Assembly: GCA_905221605.1 (NCBI GenBank)
Contig: CAJNDS010002402.1
Coordinates: 372,001-436,000 of the forward strand
Reading direction: 5' to 3'
DNA: 64,000 nt
DNA from: Symbiodinium natans
Lineage: Eukaryota; Sar; Dinophyceae; Suessiales; Symbiodiniaceae
The notes beneath the pieces are model-generated. The model made no database searches. It was not told the origin of the DNA and saw only the letters and a list, made by a program, of their open reading frames with translations. This document shows positions 28,484 through 47,600 of the stretch, piece after piece. The position numbers and the translations under genes were made by a program. Position 1 is the stretch's first letter. Each line of letters begins with the position of its first letter.

Positions 28484-28869
28484 GTGCAGCGTGCGCTGGC
28501 AGAGGTTGCTCCAACCTTCGAGACCCACCGGACAGCCGTGTCAATTACTTGCTTTGTCTGCCAGCATCCGCCTCAAATTTATAGAAGGTATTACGCCGAT
28601 GCCCTACGAAGGATGGACACCTTCCAACTATTCGTAGACGTGCTGAAGCAACATGCCAAGCCTTTGGCAGAGCAGGCCGCGGGCCCTCGTAGAGTATCAT
28701 GGGATGTGTTTTTCAAGCCGGGCGCGTCTTTAGATGTGCGTATGAACTGACCACATGCATAATCAGTCAAGTATCAGGCGAACGCATAAGCAACCGTATG
28801 TTTCGTGCTGCATGTCAGGCCGAAGAGCGAAAGAAGCTGGCACCAGCTGTTGCTTCAGCGCTCATGCAG
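28484..28869 (+). CDS. Unidentified exon pair
   Basis: The frame from 28484 is open for 88 codons and reads ALAEVAPTFETHRTAVSITC, later YYADALRRMDTFQLFVDVLK and VSWDVFFKPGASL. It is followed by 28818-28869 (AEERKKLAPAVASALMQ), which ends at a gtagcg donor. The mix of charged and hydrophobic residues is protein-like and better than in the other frames. No family is recognised and no catalytic motif is evident. Possibly internal exons of a + strand gene. Confidence 0.35.
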
Positions 28870-29970
28870 GTAGCGGAGAGCTATGGGAACCAACCAGTGA
28901 CCCTCACCTCCCCAGCATGGCGGTACCATGGCCTATTCCCACAAGATCCGAGTGCAGATCCAAGGTTGCAACGCTCCTGTCAGCATGACATGTTCTTTTT
29001 GCATCTTGGGGTCCAGGCGGTGGCCGCCCTGGCTGCACCCCCAGCCGGCACCACCGGGGCCTTCGCCGGCGCGCGCCTCGCGGCGCTGACTTTAGTGCAG
29101 GCAAACACTGCTGTGGCACATACTGAGCAGCCAAAATTTGCAAGAGACTCGATTGCTAGATTCTGCTGCGTTCCCACTAAGAGTCGTTAAGGGCAAAGAA
29201 GATGCCAGGATGCTGGGTTCTGAAAGGGAAACGCAAGGTCATGAAGAACGTCCCAGCACGTCCCGATACGGCATCAAAAGCAACAGCAAACCTGGGCATT
29301 CACCTGCCAGGTCGCCGTCAAGAATGCAGACGTTGCGATGAGGCAGGTTGTTTGGGTTGGGGGTTTGCATGTGCATGGGTTTACGACTGATGCGGTGTCA
29401 TCAATCGGCATATCTGCCCAACAATGCAATTGCCGTGTAACAAACACACTATTCTGTGTAATGACTTTGAAAGCTGGCTCCAGGACTTTTGTTGAAGACG
29501 TCGTGGCTGAGATCTCTTCCTCGTCACTGCAGGCATTCGCGCTGGATGCTTTTTTAAAACCTTTCTGTTAATCACACAGCATAGAGCTTACGGTCATGTA
29601 CAAGTACCTACAGCTTAGCTCCATACGTGAGGTCACCGCTACCTCCGCTCCGATGCTGCGCAGCGCCATCGAGGGCGTAGCATCTGCGGTTCTCAGGCTC
29701 ATGGGCGTCTCATGGAATCAATGCTGCGTGCTCTGAGCAGCTTAGAGGCGAACTGATAGTCAGTGCTTAGTAGCAAATGTCATGAACATCGAAGTCTTGG
29801 ACCTCGAACTTTGAAGTCAAAAACAAATGCCAATGAACCGTTCAAGATTGCGTTGGTGGGCAGGTCCCGCGGGGCTGGTGATGCCAAGGTGTGCACAGGG
29901 TTTGTGGCTAGTCTTCGACGTGTCCGACAATGTCAAGAGTCAAATCAAGACATAAGTTCGCATGCCCATC
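28870..29970. other. No gene recognised
   Basis: Open frames here (for example 28699-29190) lack family motifs. One near 29020-29100 is Ala/Gly/Pro-rich from GC-rich sequence. Confidence 0.25.
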
Positions 29971-30058
29971 GGTACCATTTTCTAAGCACTTCAACTCTCT
30001 CCCTGCCCTCTGTGCCATGCTCTGCAGAACATATCTAACAGCATAGCGACATAAATTG
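29971..30058 (-). repeat. Inverted copy A of an 88-bp repeat
   Basis: Read on the - strand it contains GTTCTGCAGAGCATGGCACA and continues through AGAGGGCAGGGAGAGAGTTG. It matches the + strand segment 33338-33427 over nearly its whole length with few differences. Both copies translate to YVLQSMAQRAGRELKCLE. The pair brackets the LINE fragment and CT tract. Confidence 0.85.
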
Positions 30059-30159
30059 GCTGGCTCCGAGCTTGCAATCGTGCTCTCTTTTGAAGGACCC
30101 GTTGTTATCCGTGTGCATGCTGTCAGTAACCTCTCCGGCATGTCGTCTTTCACGGACAT

Positions 30160-30589
30160 GAGTAACTCTTCTCAGGAAAATAGTTGCCCATTTCGCAAGC
30201 CCAGACCCCCTCCCCTTTCTCTTTAGAAGCTCATCTCCCCTCCCCATAAACACACGAGGGTAAATAAGCAACTCTTCTTGGGACAGTAATTGCGTATTTC
30301 GAAGGCTCCTTCATTGCAAGTAGACATGTCAGTGACGATCCTGGGAGAGACCTGCACCTGGCACTCCTATACTTCGGGAGTCAGGAGAGGAGACCCAAGA
30401 CGACAAGCGCAGGCGTCTGGAGCAGCTGGGCATTGGCCTGCACGTGTAGAGGACGGCCCTTCCCCAAATGAGCAACTCGCTTCAGGAAAATAGTTGCACA
30501 TTTCGCAGGCCCAGACCCCCGTCCCCCTAAAACACGAGGGTATATAAGCAACTCGTCTTGGGAAAGTAGTTGCGTATTTCGCAGGCTCC
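30160..30589. repeat. Four-copy dispersed 45-50-bp repeat, two duplicated pairs
   Basis: Copies lie at 30160-30209, 30266-30309, 30470-30520 and 30546-30589. All share the core AGCAACTC, about six bases, then GGAAAATAGTTGC or GGAAAGTAGTTGC and ATTTCGCAGGC. Copies 1 and 3 continue into CCCAGACCCCC, and copies 2 and 4 are each preceded by CACGAGGGTA and AAGCAACTC. The array therefore arose by duplicating a two-copy unit with a period of about 280-310 bp. No coding function is apparent. Confidence 0.85.
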
Positions 30590-30639
30590 CACGTTGTTTG
30601 CGAGCCAAAGAGAGCAAGCGGAGGAGCTAAAAGGCCAGG

Positions 30640-32070
30640 TTCAGAAAAGGACAGAGGCAGAGAAGCGGACTCCTGCTTACCAGGGCAGGTCGATATCCGG
30701 ACTAGGCAGCTCCAGACAGGCTTTGCTTTCCCGGATGTCGCTCCACCTCCACCGGCGACACCCGTGAAGGTGGAAAGCGACGGGGCAGCATCTCGCTGCC
30801 GAGCCGACAACGGCAGGTGTGGTCATCACAAAAAGTCATGGGGTTCCTCATGCCGCTGTATGGACTGGCAGGGCCGTGGGCTGGCAATGACGTGCGTGCG
30901 GGCCAGCACGATGTTTTGGGCCCAAAGACAACCGTCTTGCTCAAGGAGGCCTTGTCTACATGGATGACCGATCCTTCATAGGTGAGCAGTGGAGCGACGT
31001 AGACTCGCGCATCAGTGCGTGGGCTGACTGGAGCGACTCGGTCAACCTGCGTGAGAACGCGCAGAAGACTCAGGTTACTGCGCGTGGACCTGAGGCCGAC
31101 ATTGAGCTTTGTCCTGAGCCGTGGCGCAAAGAGGAGGTCAAAATGCTGGGATGCCACAGCGTCTCTCGTGGAGCAAGGGCTTGCCTTCCTGGTGAGGTGG
31201 ACAGCGTGCGCAAGGCAAGGCGGAGGGCTGACCTCCTTGGCAAAGTTGGGCTGCCGTTTGACATCCTTACGCGCGCTTGTCACTGCGTTGTGACCAGCCT
31301 CGCCGCCTATGGTTGGGTAGGCAGGCGCCCGACCTGGGAGCACGCAAATCATGTTTTCGATGGCATCGCTAAGGCCCACAGTGCCTGTCGTCTGGCCAAC
31401 AACAAGATTCGTAAAGTGCTTTCTGGAGCCAGATGTCATCTTGATCTGGTGGTAGTTATGCGGCTTTTTAAAAGAAAGCGGGCCATGCTGGCACTGTGTC
31501 GTGGTCCAACAACGCCGCTAGCCAGGCCGGACTCTTGCGCAGATGGCTTGAGAAGCACAGTTGGCGCGAGAGAGGTCCCTGGCAATGGGAGCATATGGAC
31601 ATGCAAAGTGAGGGCTACAGGCGAACGCCTTGCAGGTTTCATCTGGCCGATCCTCGCCTCGACCTCGATGCGATTGCACACTTTGTTCGGCATGCTTGGC
31701 GCCGGCAGAGATTTGCTGAGTGGCTCAATGGCCCCAGGCATGAGGCTCACAAGAGCTTCAGTTGCGCTTTGGCCCTCAGGACACTTTGAGAAGTTTTCAT
31801 AGACAAGACTTTGATAAGCACATCTTTTAGGTCCTGCCCGTCGGGCGGCCATGTTGGGTAGCGTTGTCAGCGACTTCCGGCTCTACAAATCGGGTGCTAA
31901 GGACTCCCCCGCGTGTACTCTCTGTGGGGCATCTCGTTTGGAGGTGTGCTGTTACGGCGGAAACCGAGGTGTCCGCTCGAAGCGCGTATGGGATGGGCGC
32001 GTCGCCCAAGACCTCCAACGCATCGCTAGCTGCGTTGAGCTTCTGTGGCGCGAAAGGCACACTGTTTGAG
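30640..32070 (+). mobile_element. Non-LTR (LINE-type) retrotransposon fragment, reverse transcriptase C-terminal part
   Basis: The open frame 30960-31802 begins just after VY, giving VYMDDRSFIGEQW. This is the catalytic YxDD box of a reverse transcriptase, followed by the thumb-region pattern NLRENAQKTQVT typical of dinoflagellate LINE-like elements. Upstream, 30830-30960 looks like the preceding palm region in another frame, so a frameshift separates them. Downstream, 31850-32060 carries ACTLCGASRLEVCCYGG, a degraded cysteine motif like the C-terminal CxxC/H motif of such elements, in a different frame. No endonuclease domain, full-length ORF or target duplication was found. It is a dead, truncated copy. 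Confidence 0.75.
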
Positions 32071-32275
32071 GGTCTCTTCCCCCCGTACTGTGCTTCCTTA
32101 AGGACCTGTGAGGTTCTTTCCTGGCTTTGGCCCTGTTTTGCTTCCCGCGTGCGCTGGCTTGTGCGCACCACCAAGGTCTTTTGGCGCTCTCATGCGCACA
32201 GCTAAGGAGTTGCCTTTGGCATCCCTTCTTCCCTGCGGGTTTCGAGGGTGCCTGCGACTTGGCTCTCCTGCCCTT

Positions 32276-32880
<605 letters not shown>

Positions 32881-33066
32881 TTCCGACGTCTACTTCTTCG
32901 TGGGCGCCAGGAACGTGCAGGTGACGTTTCAAGGGCTCCTGCAACATATACCTTGTCCAAGGTCGGGCCCTCCTGTCCTCTTCTCTTCTCTTCTCTTCTC
33001 TTCTCTTGTTTCTCTTTTCTTCTCCTCTCTTCTTTTCTCTTTCCGACGTCTACTTCTTCGTGGGCG
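32881..33066. repeat. 160-bp tandem duplication beside the CT tract
   Basis: TTCCGACGTCTACTTCTTCG followed by TGGGCG occurs at 32881-32906 and again at 33041-33066. Each copy is preceded by TCTTCTC-type pyrimidine runs. A (TTCTC)n block lies between them at about 32978-33035. This looks like slippage or unequal exchange of a unit made of the anchor plus the pyrimidine tract. Confidence 0.8.
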
Positions 33067-33337
33067 TCGGAGGTCAGGAGACTCCACTACCTCCTCATCG
33101 CTTGAGTTACGTACTTGACCAGCGACATGGACTACAGCGAAGTGGGTCCCCTTAAACCCTCAACCTTAAGACACCTAGCTTACAGAGTCCTGCCAGCAGA
33201 ATTGGACGAGCGACATCGAGCGGGGCATGCCTGAGCCTCGTTGCTCGCTTTGAGCCAAAACAATGTGAGGTGGAGTAGTTGGGAATTCTGGAGATGCCAG
33301 TGCACCCCCCCCATGCAAGCTCGTGTCCGAAAAGATC

Positions 33338-33427
33338 CAATTTCATGTCGCTACGCTTTGAGTATGTTCTGCAGAGCATGGCACAGAGGGCAGGGAGGGA
33401 GTTGAAGTGCCTAGAAATGGGAACGGT
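33338..33427 (+). repeat. Direct-strand copy B of the 88-bp repeat
   Basis: Contains GTTCTGCAGAGCATGGCACA and GAGGGCAGGGAGGGAGTTGA and matches the reverse complement of 29971-30058. See the paired entry. The two copies are 3.3 kb apart in inverted orientation. Confidence 0.85.
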
Positions 33428-36084
33428 GTGTGCCCGGCCGGTCTGGCAGTTCTGGAGAGCTCACTTGATGTCCTGTTGCTCACCTTCGTCGTTAGTCAGC
33501 TGGCAGATGTTGGCAGGTCCTTTGTGTCAAAATCTTCGGAAAGATGCTGAAGACGCTATCCGCGGGAGAAGAGGCGCGTTCCTTGTGAGAGGTCCAAGCA
33601 TTCATTTCTCATTCTCAGGCCCATCTGGCAATTTGCGAAGAGCTGCAGCGGAATCAAAGCAGATCAAACCAGCGCCGCAGGATCTCACCTCACAGCATTG
33701 TGCCACCTGCCGTGATGCCGCAGAGACTTGCCCTGGTTGCAGCAAGGCCCAGACGCATGTTGGAAGTTTGAGTATTTTACGTTATTTGTAGACTCGCACT
33801 ATGGGTTGCACACATATATATACACACACATTCATTTGTTGTTACATGTTTCTTATTTTATTCGAGGTATATTGCTCTGAATCCAAATTGCTTCCGACAG
33901 CTGTTCCAGGCCACAGCTGGAAACTGTCAATCGGCTCACAGCTGTCCACTTGGTGGCGACATGGAGCTCCTGTGTCCCGTGCCTTGGGATGAAGAGATGG
34001 TTTGTCTCGCTGTTCCCCACACTGTTCGGGCGAAGGTGCTAGTTTTTGGCTGCCGAGGATCGCTGCGATCATTGCCTCCTATGCTGGGCCTCGCTCCAGC
34101 TGAAGGAACAGCCACTTGCTTCACCCTAAAGATATCCCCCCCAAATAAGGGCCTATATCTTTCCACGCATTATATTCTACGTTCTGCATGCCTGTAACCT
34201 TTTTTTGGTTGCGGGGGGGGTTGGAGAGGCGGCAACTGTTAGCATCTTGCTGCCAAGGTATCAACTGGCCACACTACCAACGCCTCTCGGTGGTGGGCCA
34301 GCACGTACGGCCCCAAGCTGTGTCACGAGCAGGCTGTCAAAAGAGCATCCCCTGAAAGCCTTGCAGCGTTTGTACCCTAAGTGCCAAAAACCCCTAAGTA
34401 CCCCAAACCCCCGTAAGTTCGTTAGACCTAAACCCCTAGGGGCCCTAAATCCCTAACCCTAAACCCCTAAGATCCCTAAAGCCCCTAGGGACCCGAAACC
34501 CCGAAGTGCCAACGCGGCTCGAGTTGGCCTCAGGCTTTCTGGCGCTGGATGCTTGGGAGGATTGGTCTTCTGCAGAGGCCCTGGCGCATGCATAGGAGCA
34601 GGTTCTTTACTAGATTCTTATACGAATGGAATGCGTTTTTCTAGTATCAGATGAGTTTCTTTGTATTAGTACGTTTTTTATAATAGCAGTATACGCATGT
34701 ACTACTTCTCCGCCGTCAAGCAGAGTCAGGCAGTGTCATCTGTCTGCCGTCCAGAACAAGTGGTTCAGGTGGACCCAGTCAGCACAGCTCTTCGTGCACT
34801 TCTCTGTGAGGCCTGCAACTCTTGGGGATAGGAACGCTCGTTGTCCCTGTGGCTGCAAGTTGTGATGATTGTGCTACTTGATTTCAATCGTTCGATCCCG
34901 CTGTCTGAAGTTAGTGGATGTCGCTTGCTCTGGGTAGCAGAAGCTTGAAATTGTGAACATGTCCTCCGCTTAGAGTCATGGAGCCGTAGATCACCAGCAC
35001 CAAGGTGCCGTAGATGAAGAAGAGCATCTTAATGTGTCGTGACTTGTGGTGCTGACATGGTGGTCAGATCAGGAAGCGGGGAAACGAACACACCAGCCGT
35101 GAATGAAGTGGAGAGCAACCGCAGCGTAAAGAAACCCGACTTCTGCAAGGTGGCCAACTTTTACATTTATATGACCCTGTCCCGTATGCATTTCGCTCGC
35201 GCTTGCCGAGCAATGCTTCATTTCGCATTCGCATTCGTCTCGCTCAGGTAGCGCACTAAAATAATGGTACCACTTGCCTTCGCCATGTTGGCAGACATGG
35301 GTGGCTTTTCGTTGGCCTTGCTATCTGTGCTCAATGAGCAAGTCGAGATCCAGCTCCTGTTCTATGCACCAGCTTGTCAAAGCTTGCCACGTGCGCTGTG
35401 GATCACATTGCTTAGTTTCCATGTACTCCTTGCAATTGAAATTGGACCCGAAAATCTGTCTACGTTGCCGTATGCATCCATGATAAGAATCCGTTCTTTA
35501 TGATATGCTGTAAGAGCATGAAAGGAGATGAAGATCCTCACCACACTAACCTTTCAGTTGCGATTGCGTGCGAACGAATGATCGGCCCGGCGATGTTCGG
35601 GGTACTCTTCTTTCTCCCTTCTGCCTCAAGACTCTATCTTCCGGTGGGATGCAAGGAGGGTTCAAGCAGCACTCGTGCTCTTGCAAACCAGACAGCCGAG
35701 GGTGGAGAGGATCAGCCGCGGGCTTGGGTCATTACCGGGTGGATCCGAGTATTCGTGGTGACTGTGGTGCTCAAGTTTGTGATTTCCAAACTCTGGCACG
35801 AGGTCAAAAGATGTCACGGATGCCCTGCGCAAGCGAGCAATAGGCCTGTGAGTTTCTTCGCATTGGGAGATGTCGACATCTCCGCCTGAAAGGAGTTTCT
35901 GCCAGCTGGAAGCGCAGTCACGAGGTGCAGCCGACAGTGCAGCAATTCGCTAGTCGTCGGAGGAGACATGTAGTAGCAGCAGCAAGCATAGATCAAGACC
36001 AGTAGAACGAATAAGGGTCCTTCCTTGAGATTCCGCAACCATCACACGGGCAGAGCATGAACAAAGTCGGATCTAGTTTTTCAG
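33428..36084. other. No gene recognised; degenerate telomere-like patch at 34370-34505
   Basis: 34370-34505 is a run of irregular CCCTAA, CCCCTAAG and CCCTAAACCCC units, a decayed telomere-type sequence on the complementary strand. Open frames at 33279-33791 and 35500-35889 show no domain signature. 35700-35790 contains a hydrophobic stretch (VFVVTVVLKFVISKL) that could be a membrane segment, without other support. Confidence 0.35.
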
Positions 36085-36237
36085 CACGCATATATATGTA
36101 TATACACACGTATATATATATATATATGTATATATGTATATATGTATATATGTATATATGTATATATGTATATATGTATATATGTACATATGTACATATG
36201 TATATATGTATATATGTGCATACCCCCCCCCCCCCCC
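36085..36237. repeat. TATATG microsatellite ending in a C15 run
   Basis: (GTATATAT)n and (TATATG)n units, with two TACATA variants, run to about 36220. They are followed by 15 consecutive C at 36223-36237. Non-coding. Confidence 0.95.
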
Positions 36238-36255
36238 AGACCTATCGAGAAACGT

Positions 36256-36602
36256 CCAGAAACCATCTTTTGTCGGGGAAAGCCAAAAAAACCAGAAAAG
36301 CAACAAAAACAAAAATGACACCTGGAGGATCCAAAAGATTGCTTTTTTTTGGTTTCTCGAGAAAAGATTCTTGTTGGTTCAAACCCATCTTTTTCTCGAG
36401 AAAAGGAGGGTAAAAAGAGGTTTCTTGAATGATGGTTGCTTAAGAACCCATCGAAACCATCCTTTCCTTGAGGAAAAAGATGGTTTTGAACCAAAAAAAC
36501 CATCTTTTTCTCGAGAAAACCAAAAAACCCGCCTTTGGACGCTCCAGCCGCATAGTTTTGGAAAAGTGGTTTTGGTTTTCTCCGACAAAAGATGGTTTCT
36601 GG
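36256..36602. mobile_element. 347-bp inverted-repeat element with internal CTCGAG palindromes
   Basis: The left end reads CCAGAAACCATCTTTTGTCG. The right end in reverse complement reads the same 20 bases, and similarity continues through GGAGAAAACCAAAA. The terminal inverted repeats are thus about 38 bp with about 3 differences. Inside are at least three copies of TTTCTCGAGAAAA (36353, 36391, 36507) and a CCATCCTTTCC...AAGATGG hairpin at 36459-36484, so the whole element can fold. Open frames on both strands are a by-product of the repeats (recurrent Lys-Asp-Gly-Phe). A non-autonomous DNA transposon or foldback element is the likeliest reading. Confidence 0.75.
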
Positions 36603-36710
36603 GGGTTTTATCTCCTGGTCGGGCCATCTTTCAGCAACAACCCGCGGTTCGTCCTGGGTGCGGGGGGGCTATACGCTCGGTGGCAAATACGTGCATCTCC
36701 TTACTGGTTT

Positions 36711-36745
36711 TTTTTTTTGTGTGTGTGTGTGTGTGTGTGTTTGTT
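36711..36745. repeat. T-run and (GT)n microsatellite
   Basis: T10 followed by (GT)11 and TTTGTTTG. Non-coding. Confidence 0.9.
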
Positions 36746-38253
36746 TGTTTTTGTGGTTTCAGCGCAGGAGAAACAAGGAAAACATCTTCGTCTGGTTTTA
36801 GGGTTTCCTAGAGCTTGGAAATCAAGGAGCAGAGAGGACGGCTGGCCAGACCAAGGGCAATTCTTATAATGAATGCTCTTCAACGATTGACAGAGTAAAT
36901 GGTAAAGATTAATATTCCTTCGTGGTCCTGAATCCTCGTATCTGATGAACTCTAGCATGAAAACAGTTTCTACATCCAAGAACAGTATGCGTACTTATCT
37001 AGTTTATGAGCACAACTTATCCTCTGTTCTCTCATGATCACTATATGTCGATGGTTATATCTCGTATGTTGAATATGCGCACTGAGTATTCACGGTTTCA
37101 TCTCAACTTTGTGTTTGCCAAGTCATTATAAGGGAGAGAGATAGGGAGACCAAGGAAGACAATCATTCACAGTAAAATATGAAGACAACAGGTTTGTCGC
37201 TATTTACAGCGCTTTGTGTAGGTAGATTCAAAGGCCGAGGTGGGCCCATTTGGGGGGAAGGGGTGAGAAAAGAAAAAAAAATATATATATATATATCTAT
37301 CTATCTATCTCTCTATCTGTATATTGCACAGGCTCCTGCTTCAAGACTGCAGCGGCCACTCCGCCTCGCCTTGGCACAGTCAGCAGCTACCGTACAAGGC
37401 ACGTCCCACGATGGACGGTCGCAATCATTTTTAGGCTGTGCTGAGTTGTTTTGCGGATGTTGAGAACGAAGGCCGCGCCAGGCGTGCATTGGTAGCGCAG
37501 CTGAGGCAGGTCCCAGCGGCTGTTTTGGTGTTCCTATGTGTCGATGAAAGCTCCCTGTTCAAGCCATGCCACCAATTCCTCCGACACGGCCCAAGCACAG
37601 CACATAGAGAACAGAGGAGAGGGATTTGAAAAGTTTTACGCTCTTGACTCACGATGTCGGCCGCATGCCAAACTCTCGTGCTTCCTGGCGGGAAGTTGGG
37701 CCTCGAGCTTTTCGGGGCTTAGGTCGGATGACAAGGCAACTTGTCGTAGATCGCGTAGATTGGCGGCAAGAGGGAAAGGACCTTAGAAAGATTTGGCTAA
37801 GCTTAGGGACAGGTTCCAGGCCGGTGGCTTTTGCTTGAGCGCATTTCGGGTGCAAGTTTATCCCTACCAGCTGGAACCACTACTGCCCCTACTAGCTTAC
37901 ATTGCTTTTCTGGCTGATGTCAGCCAGGCCATTTTTCATAGGGACCAATCAGAACTAGACTGATATTGCAGCCTTCTGTGTTGCCGCTGTCGCGCCCCTC
38001 TGATGAATCAAAACAACCGAGCAGTTTGTATGACGGAGGGTTGGAGATCTCGTCAGTTTTCATTGAAGCACGGTTTCGCTCACCTTTGGTCTTCACTGTG
38101 TTGGTCTCTTCTGTCCCCATGGAGCCTTAGGGATATAAACAGTAAGCAACTGCCCAGAAGCCCGTTAAGACAACACGATGGCTCTGGGGACTGGGGCCCG
38201 ACTTGACAGAACAAACACGCTGACGTCAAAGTGCTTTTTGTGGACTGTGCCGA
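36746..38253. other. Upstream region of glutamate 5-kinase; no gene recognised
   Basis: AT-rich to about 37160. A short (AT)n(CTAT)n tract lies at 37279-37320. An open frame 37438-37629 reads ADVENEGRARRALVAQLRQV and VLVFLCVDE, protein-like but unidentified. The Met exon of glutamate 5-kinase should lie near the 3' end. Confidence 0.3.
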
Positions 38254-44620
<6,367 letters not shown>

Positions 44621-47600
44621 TTATGTGGTTGAATCATTTTGTTACTGGGCTTTTAGTACAGTTTTCGAAAGGACTGGAAATCGTCTTGCCGACCTTGCTG
44701 CCTAATCCCGCGTTCGTGCCAAGCAACAAATGCTAACAGGGGCACCCAATCCTTGCAGCGCAAGGTCACTGTACAGCTTTGCAAACTTCAGACATCCAGA
44801 TCCTGCTGCAATACACACATGCATCGCGAATTGCATGCATACAATTCATGCATGGAAGAGTGAAGACACAGACTCTTCAATGATCTTGACATGGGCATTT
44901 CACGGCCCTCAATCCTTTGTTATCCAGCTTCTTGGCTGCCTGGCACTGGCCGTGGGAATATGCGGCGTCCAGGCAATGTGCCTCCTGCAGCAGAAGACAG
45001 TGCAGTGCACTTATTGCCATGTACGCTTCCAACCGCACATGAACTTTCTTGTGGCAGTAGGCGTTCTGCAGGGTGGCATGTCTTTGTTTAGGACTAGTTG
45101 CAGCTGCCGCTGCAATGGCTCACCTCGCGCACCTTGTGTGCTGATTGTCCGAATCCAAAAAGAAAGGATGCGCGGTCGTTGAACATCCAGCTAGTCAGTT
45201 CACTGGCTGGTACGTTGCATGCTTGGGCCAAGCTTTCTGATGCTGGTCAGGTCGCCGAGGGCATTGCTGAGACTCGGCACGACTGTTAAAGCTGGGCTGT
45301 GCGTTTGCGCTTTATGGGTCCGGATGATGCTACTGCACTGGGTACGTCCAGTTGTCCAGCATTGCAACATGTCATGTTCGCACAAGCACCGACCACTACG
45401 GAAGTAGCAAGCGCTGTCGAAACTGCTTTCATCTGTGCCAGACACTCAGAGCGCTCTCTCGCTCCCTTTTTTTCTCTCTGTTTGTCTGTGTCTCTCTCTC
45501 TCTCTTTCGCTCGCTCTTCTCTCTCAATGTTTCTGCGTCTGGCACGTGTGTTGAAAGCGAACGAATCTCAGCTTATGAGAGCGCATGAAGGTTTATCAGT
45601 TGCATAAGATTCTAACTAGTATTACTCTTATCATGATTATTTCTGTTTATACTTATATTATTGTTGTTACGATGCCTTCCGAGGCGCGCCAGCGCTCTGC
45701 GTGCCTTGCACAACGCATCCGAGGTGGCAGGCGGGCGCCGAGTTATGTGCTTCTGTAGGAACTGCTGTAGATAATACGTAATGAAAATAATAGTATCACA
45801 AAAAGTGTTCGAAATATATCGTATGGCAATACTCATATAAGAAGAATTGAATTATAGATGTTTCGAGTTCGCAGGTTGATGAAGATTCAAGCAGCAAAAC
45901 CACAAGAAAAGCTCAGAATATAAGTTCAAGCTGAATCTATCGGCGAATATTCAGACCGCAAGGCAGCAGAGGAGCCTTAACACAGAGATCCGCTGGTTGA
46001 ACTTGTGAGAGGTTGTTTGACTTCCCAGGTGCCAAGCTGTTGCCCCCAACAGTTCTGCAAGCCGTGGTTGGCCTCTTGACAGCAGCGAAAGCACGCCCAC
46101 AAGCGTCGTAGCAGCCAAGCAAGACCATAGTTTCAATTCAGATGTAAGTATTGTGTCCGTGCAGTATAGTATGGCATGCGCTTCTTGTAATATAGTTATA
46201 AAGTTATAAAGAGGAGGCCAGTTCAACTTTCGTCAGACTTGGAGCTAGGTTTCCAAGTTCTTGTACGATGCAACACGAGGCCAGGACACATCCGCGCATG
46301 CTCGACAGGCCCCTGCTTCCGCACCCTTGTGGCCACTTGTGGTAGTTTGCCCTATCCTGCGATATTTGGAATGCAGTAGCTGCCTTTTTGCCAGGCGTAA
46401 CGAAACAGTACTTACATGTGGGCGGGGAGGAGTGGTTTCCAATAATTGTCAGGTCTCTTTGCATGCGTCTGAAGCATGCTGAGAGACATAGGAATGGAGA
46501 TGCACGTGTTTCATTTGCTGATGGTGTCCGCGTTGTTCCGCGCTTGCGGAATCAGGCCGCGATCCCCCTCCTGGCAATGCATCTTGAGGGCCAGGACACA
46601 GCGAGGTTACGTATTAGCACCATATGTCCAGCCTCCCTGGCAAGAAATGTGGGATCACCAGATGCTAAACTGTGTAAACTGCAGCAGGCTCAAAAACAGC
46701 CGCAGGAATCATCGGAAGAAACGAACTCGCCATGATATCATGCAGGCCGCGTCGCACATGGTATCGAGGTGTCGCCCTGAGCCTCCCGAGTGAACTTAGC
46801 TGCAAGATGATGTAGAAGACGGTTCAAACCTCCAATGGCCTTCACACCCCAATGCCCTAAGTTACTAAGCCCAAAACCCCTCAACCTTGGACTCCCATGC
46901 CCATCTGCACCTCGGCACGCGGCATCATGCGGCTGTTGCTGCTTCTTTGGCCGCTGTGGCCATGGTGCGTTGGTGGAGAGGACCATACTCGTCGCTTGGG
47001 CCACTTGGGCAGAGCTATGACAATTTTTGTCAGCGTAGCAGAACGTCAAGCTATTGTTGCACTGGCACTATTGTTATTCACTCACAAGTTTCCCGGGACT
47101 CTTCGTCGAATTGTAGTTTGTTGGGGTCACGATGGGGTCTCCTGCTAGAATCACACGGTTTTTCTCTCCATTTTTGTTTAAAGCGTTCGTGTTTAGGGTT
47201 AAGGGTTTAGGGTTTGCCTGACCCCTGAGCGAGCCTAAGCAGCAGTCTGAGGCTTTTCCCCTTTTGCTGCTTCCCGAAACTCCGAAGAATCCAGGAAGCT
47301 TTAAGCCCGGCCAGTTCCATCCAAAACCTTTTGTTACATTTTCCTTACGAAATGAGGCCAAAAAAAATTTCGTGATATGCAGGTGGCCCACAGGCCAGCC
47401 CAATTCGCTTTAGCAGGTTGGTTTGGGTCGCCCACTATAGTATCGAGGCCTGCCACCGGAGGAGCCTAGCAAAGCAGGAAAGCTTCAGGTCGTATTGCCT
47501 CGGAAAGGTTTGAGTTCAGGTCTGTTGTAGGGTTTCCCCCTGCAGATTTGTTTGGGGGGGGGGAGGGGGGGTTCCCCCCTACTAAACCGGGTGCAACATT

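Noticed and set aside
36081-36503. Minus-strand ORF with Lys-Asp-Gly-Phe repeats
   Set aside because: Repeat motif comes from the inverted-repeat element at 36256-36602, not from a conserved protein.
37490-37560. GGTAGCGCAG reminiscent of a tRNA D-arm region
   Set aside because: No acceptor stem, anticodon arm or T-arm at the right spacing.
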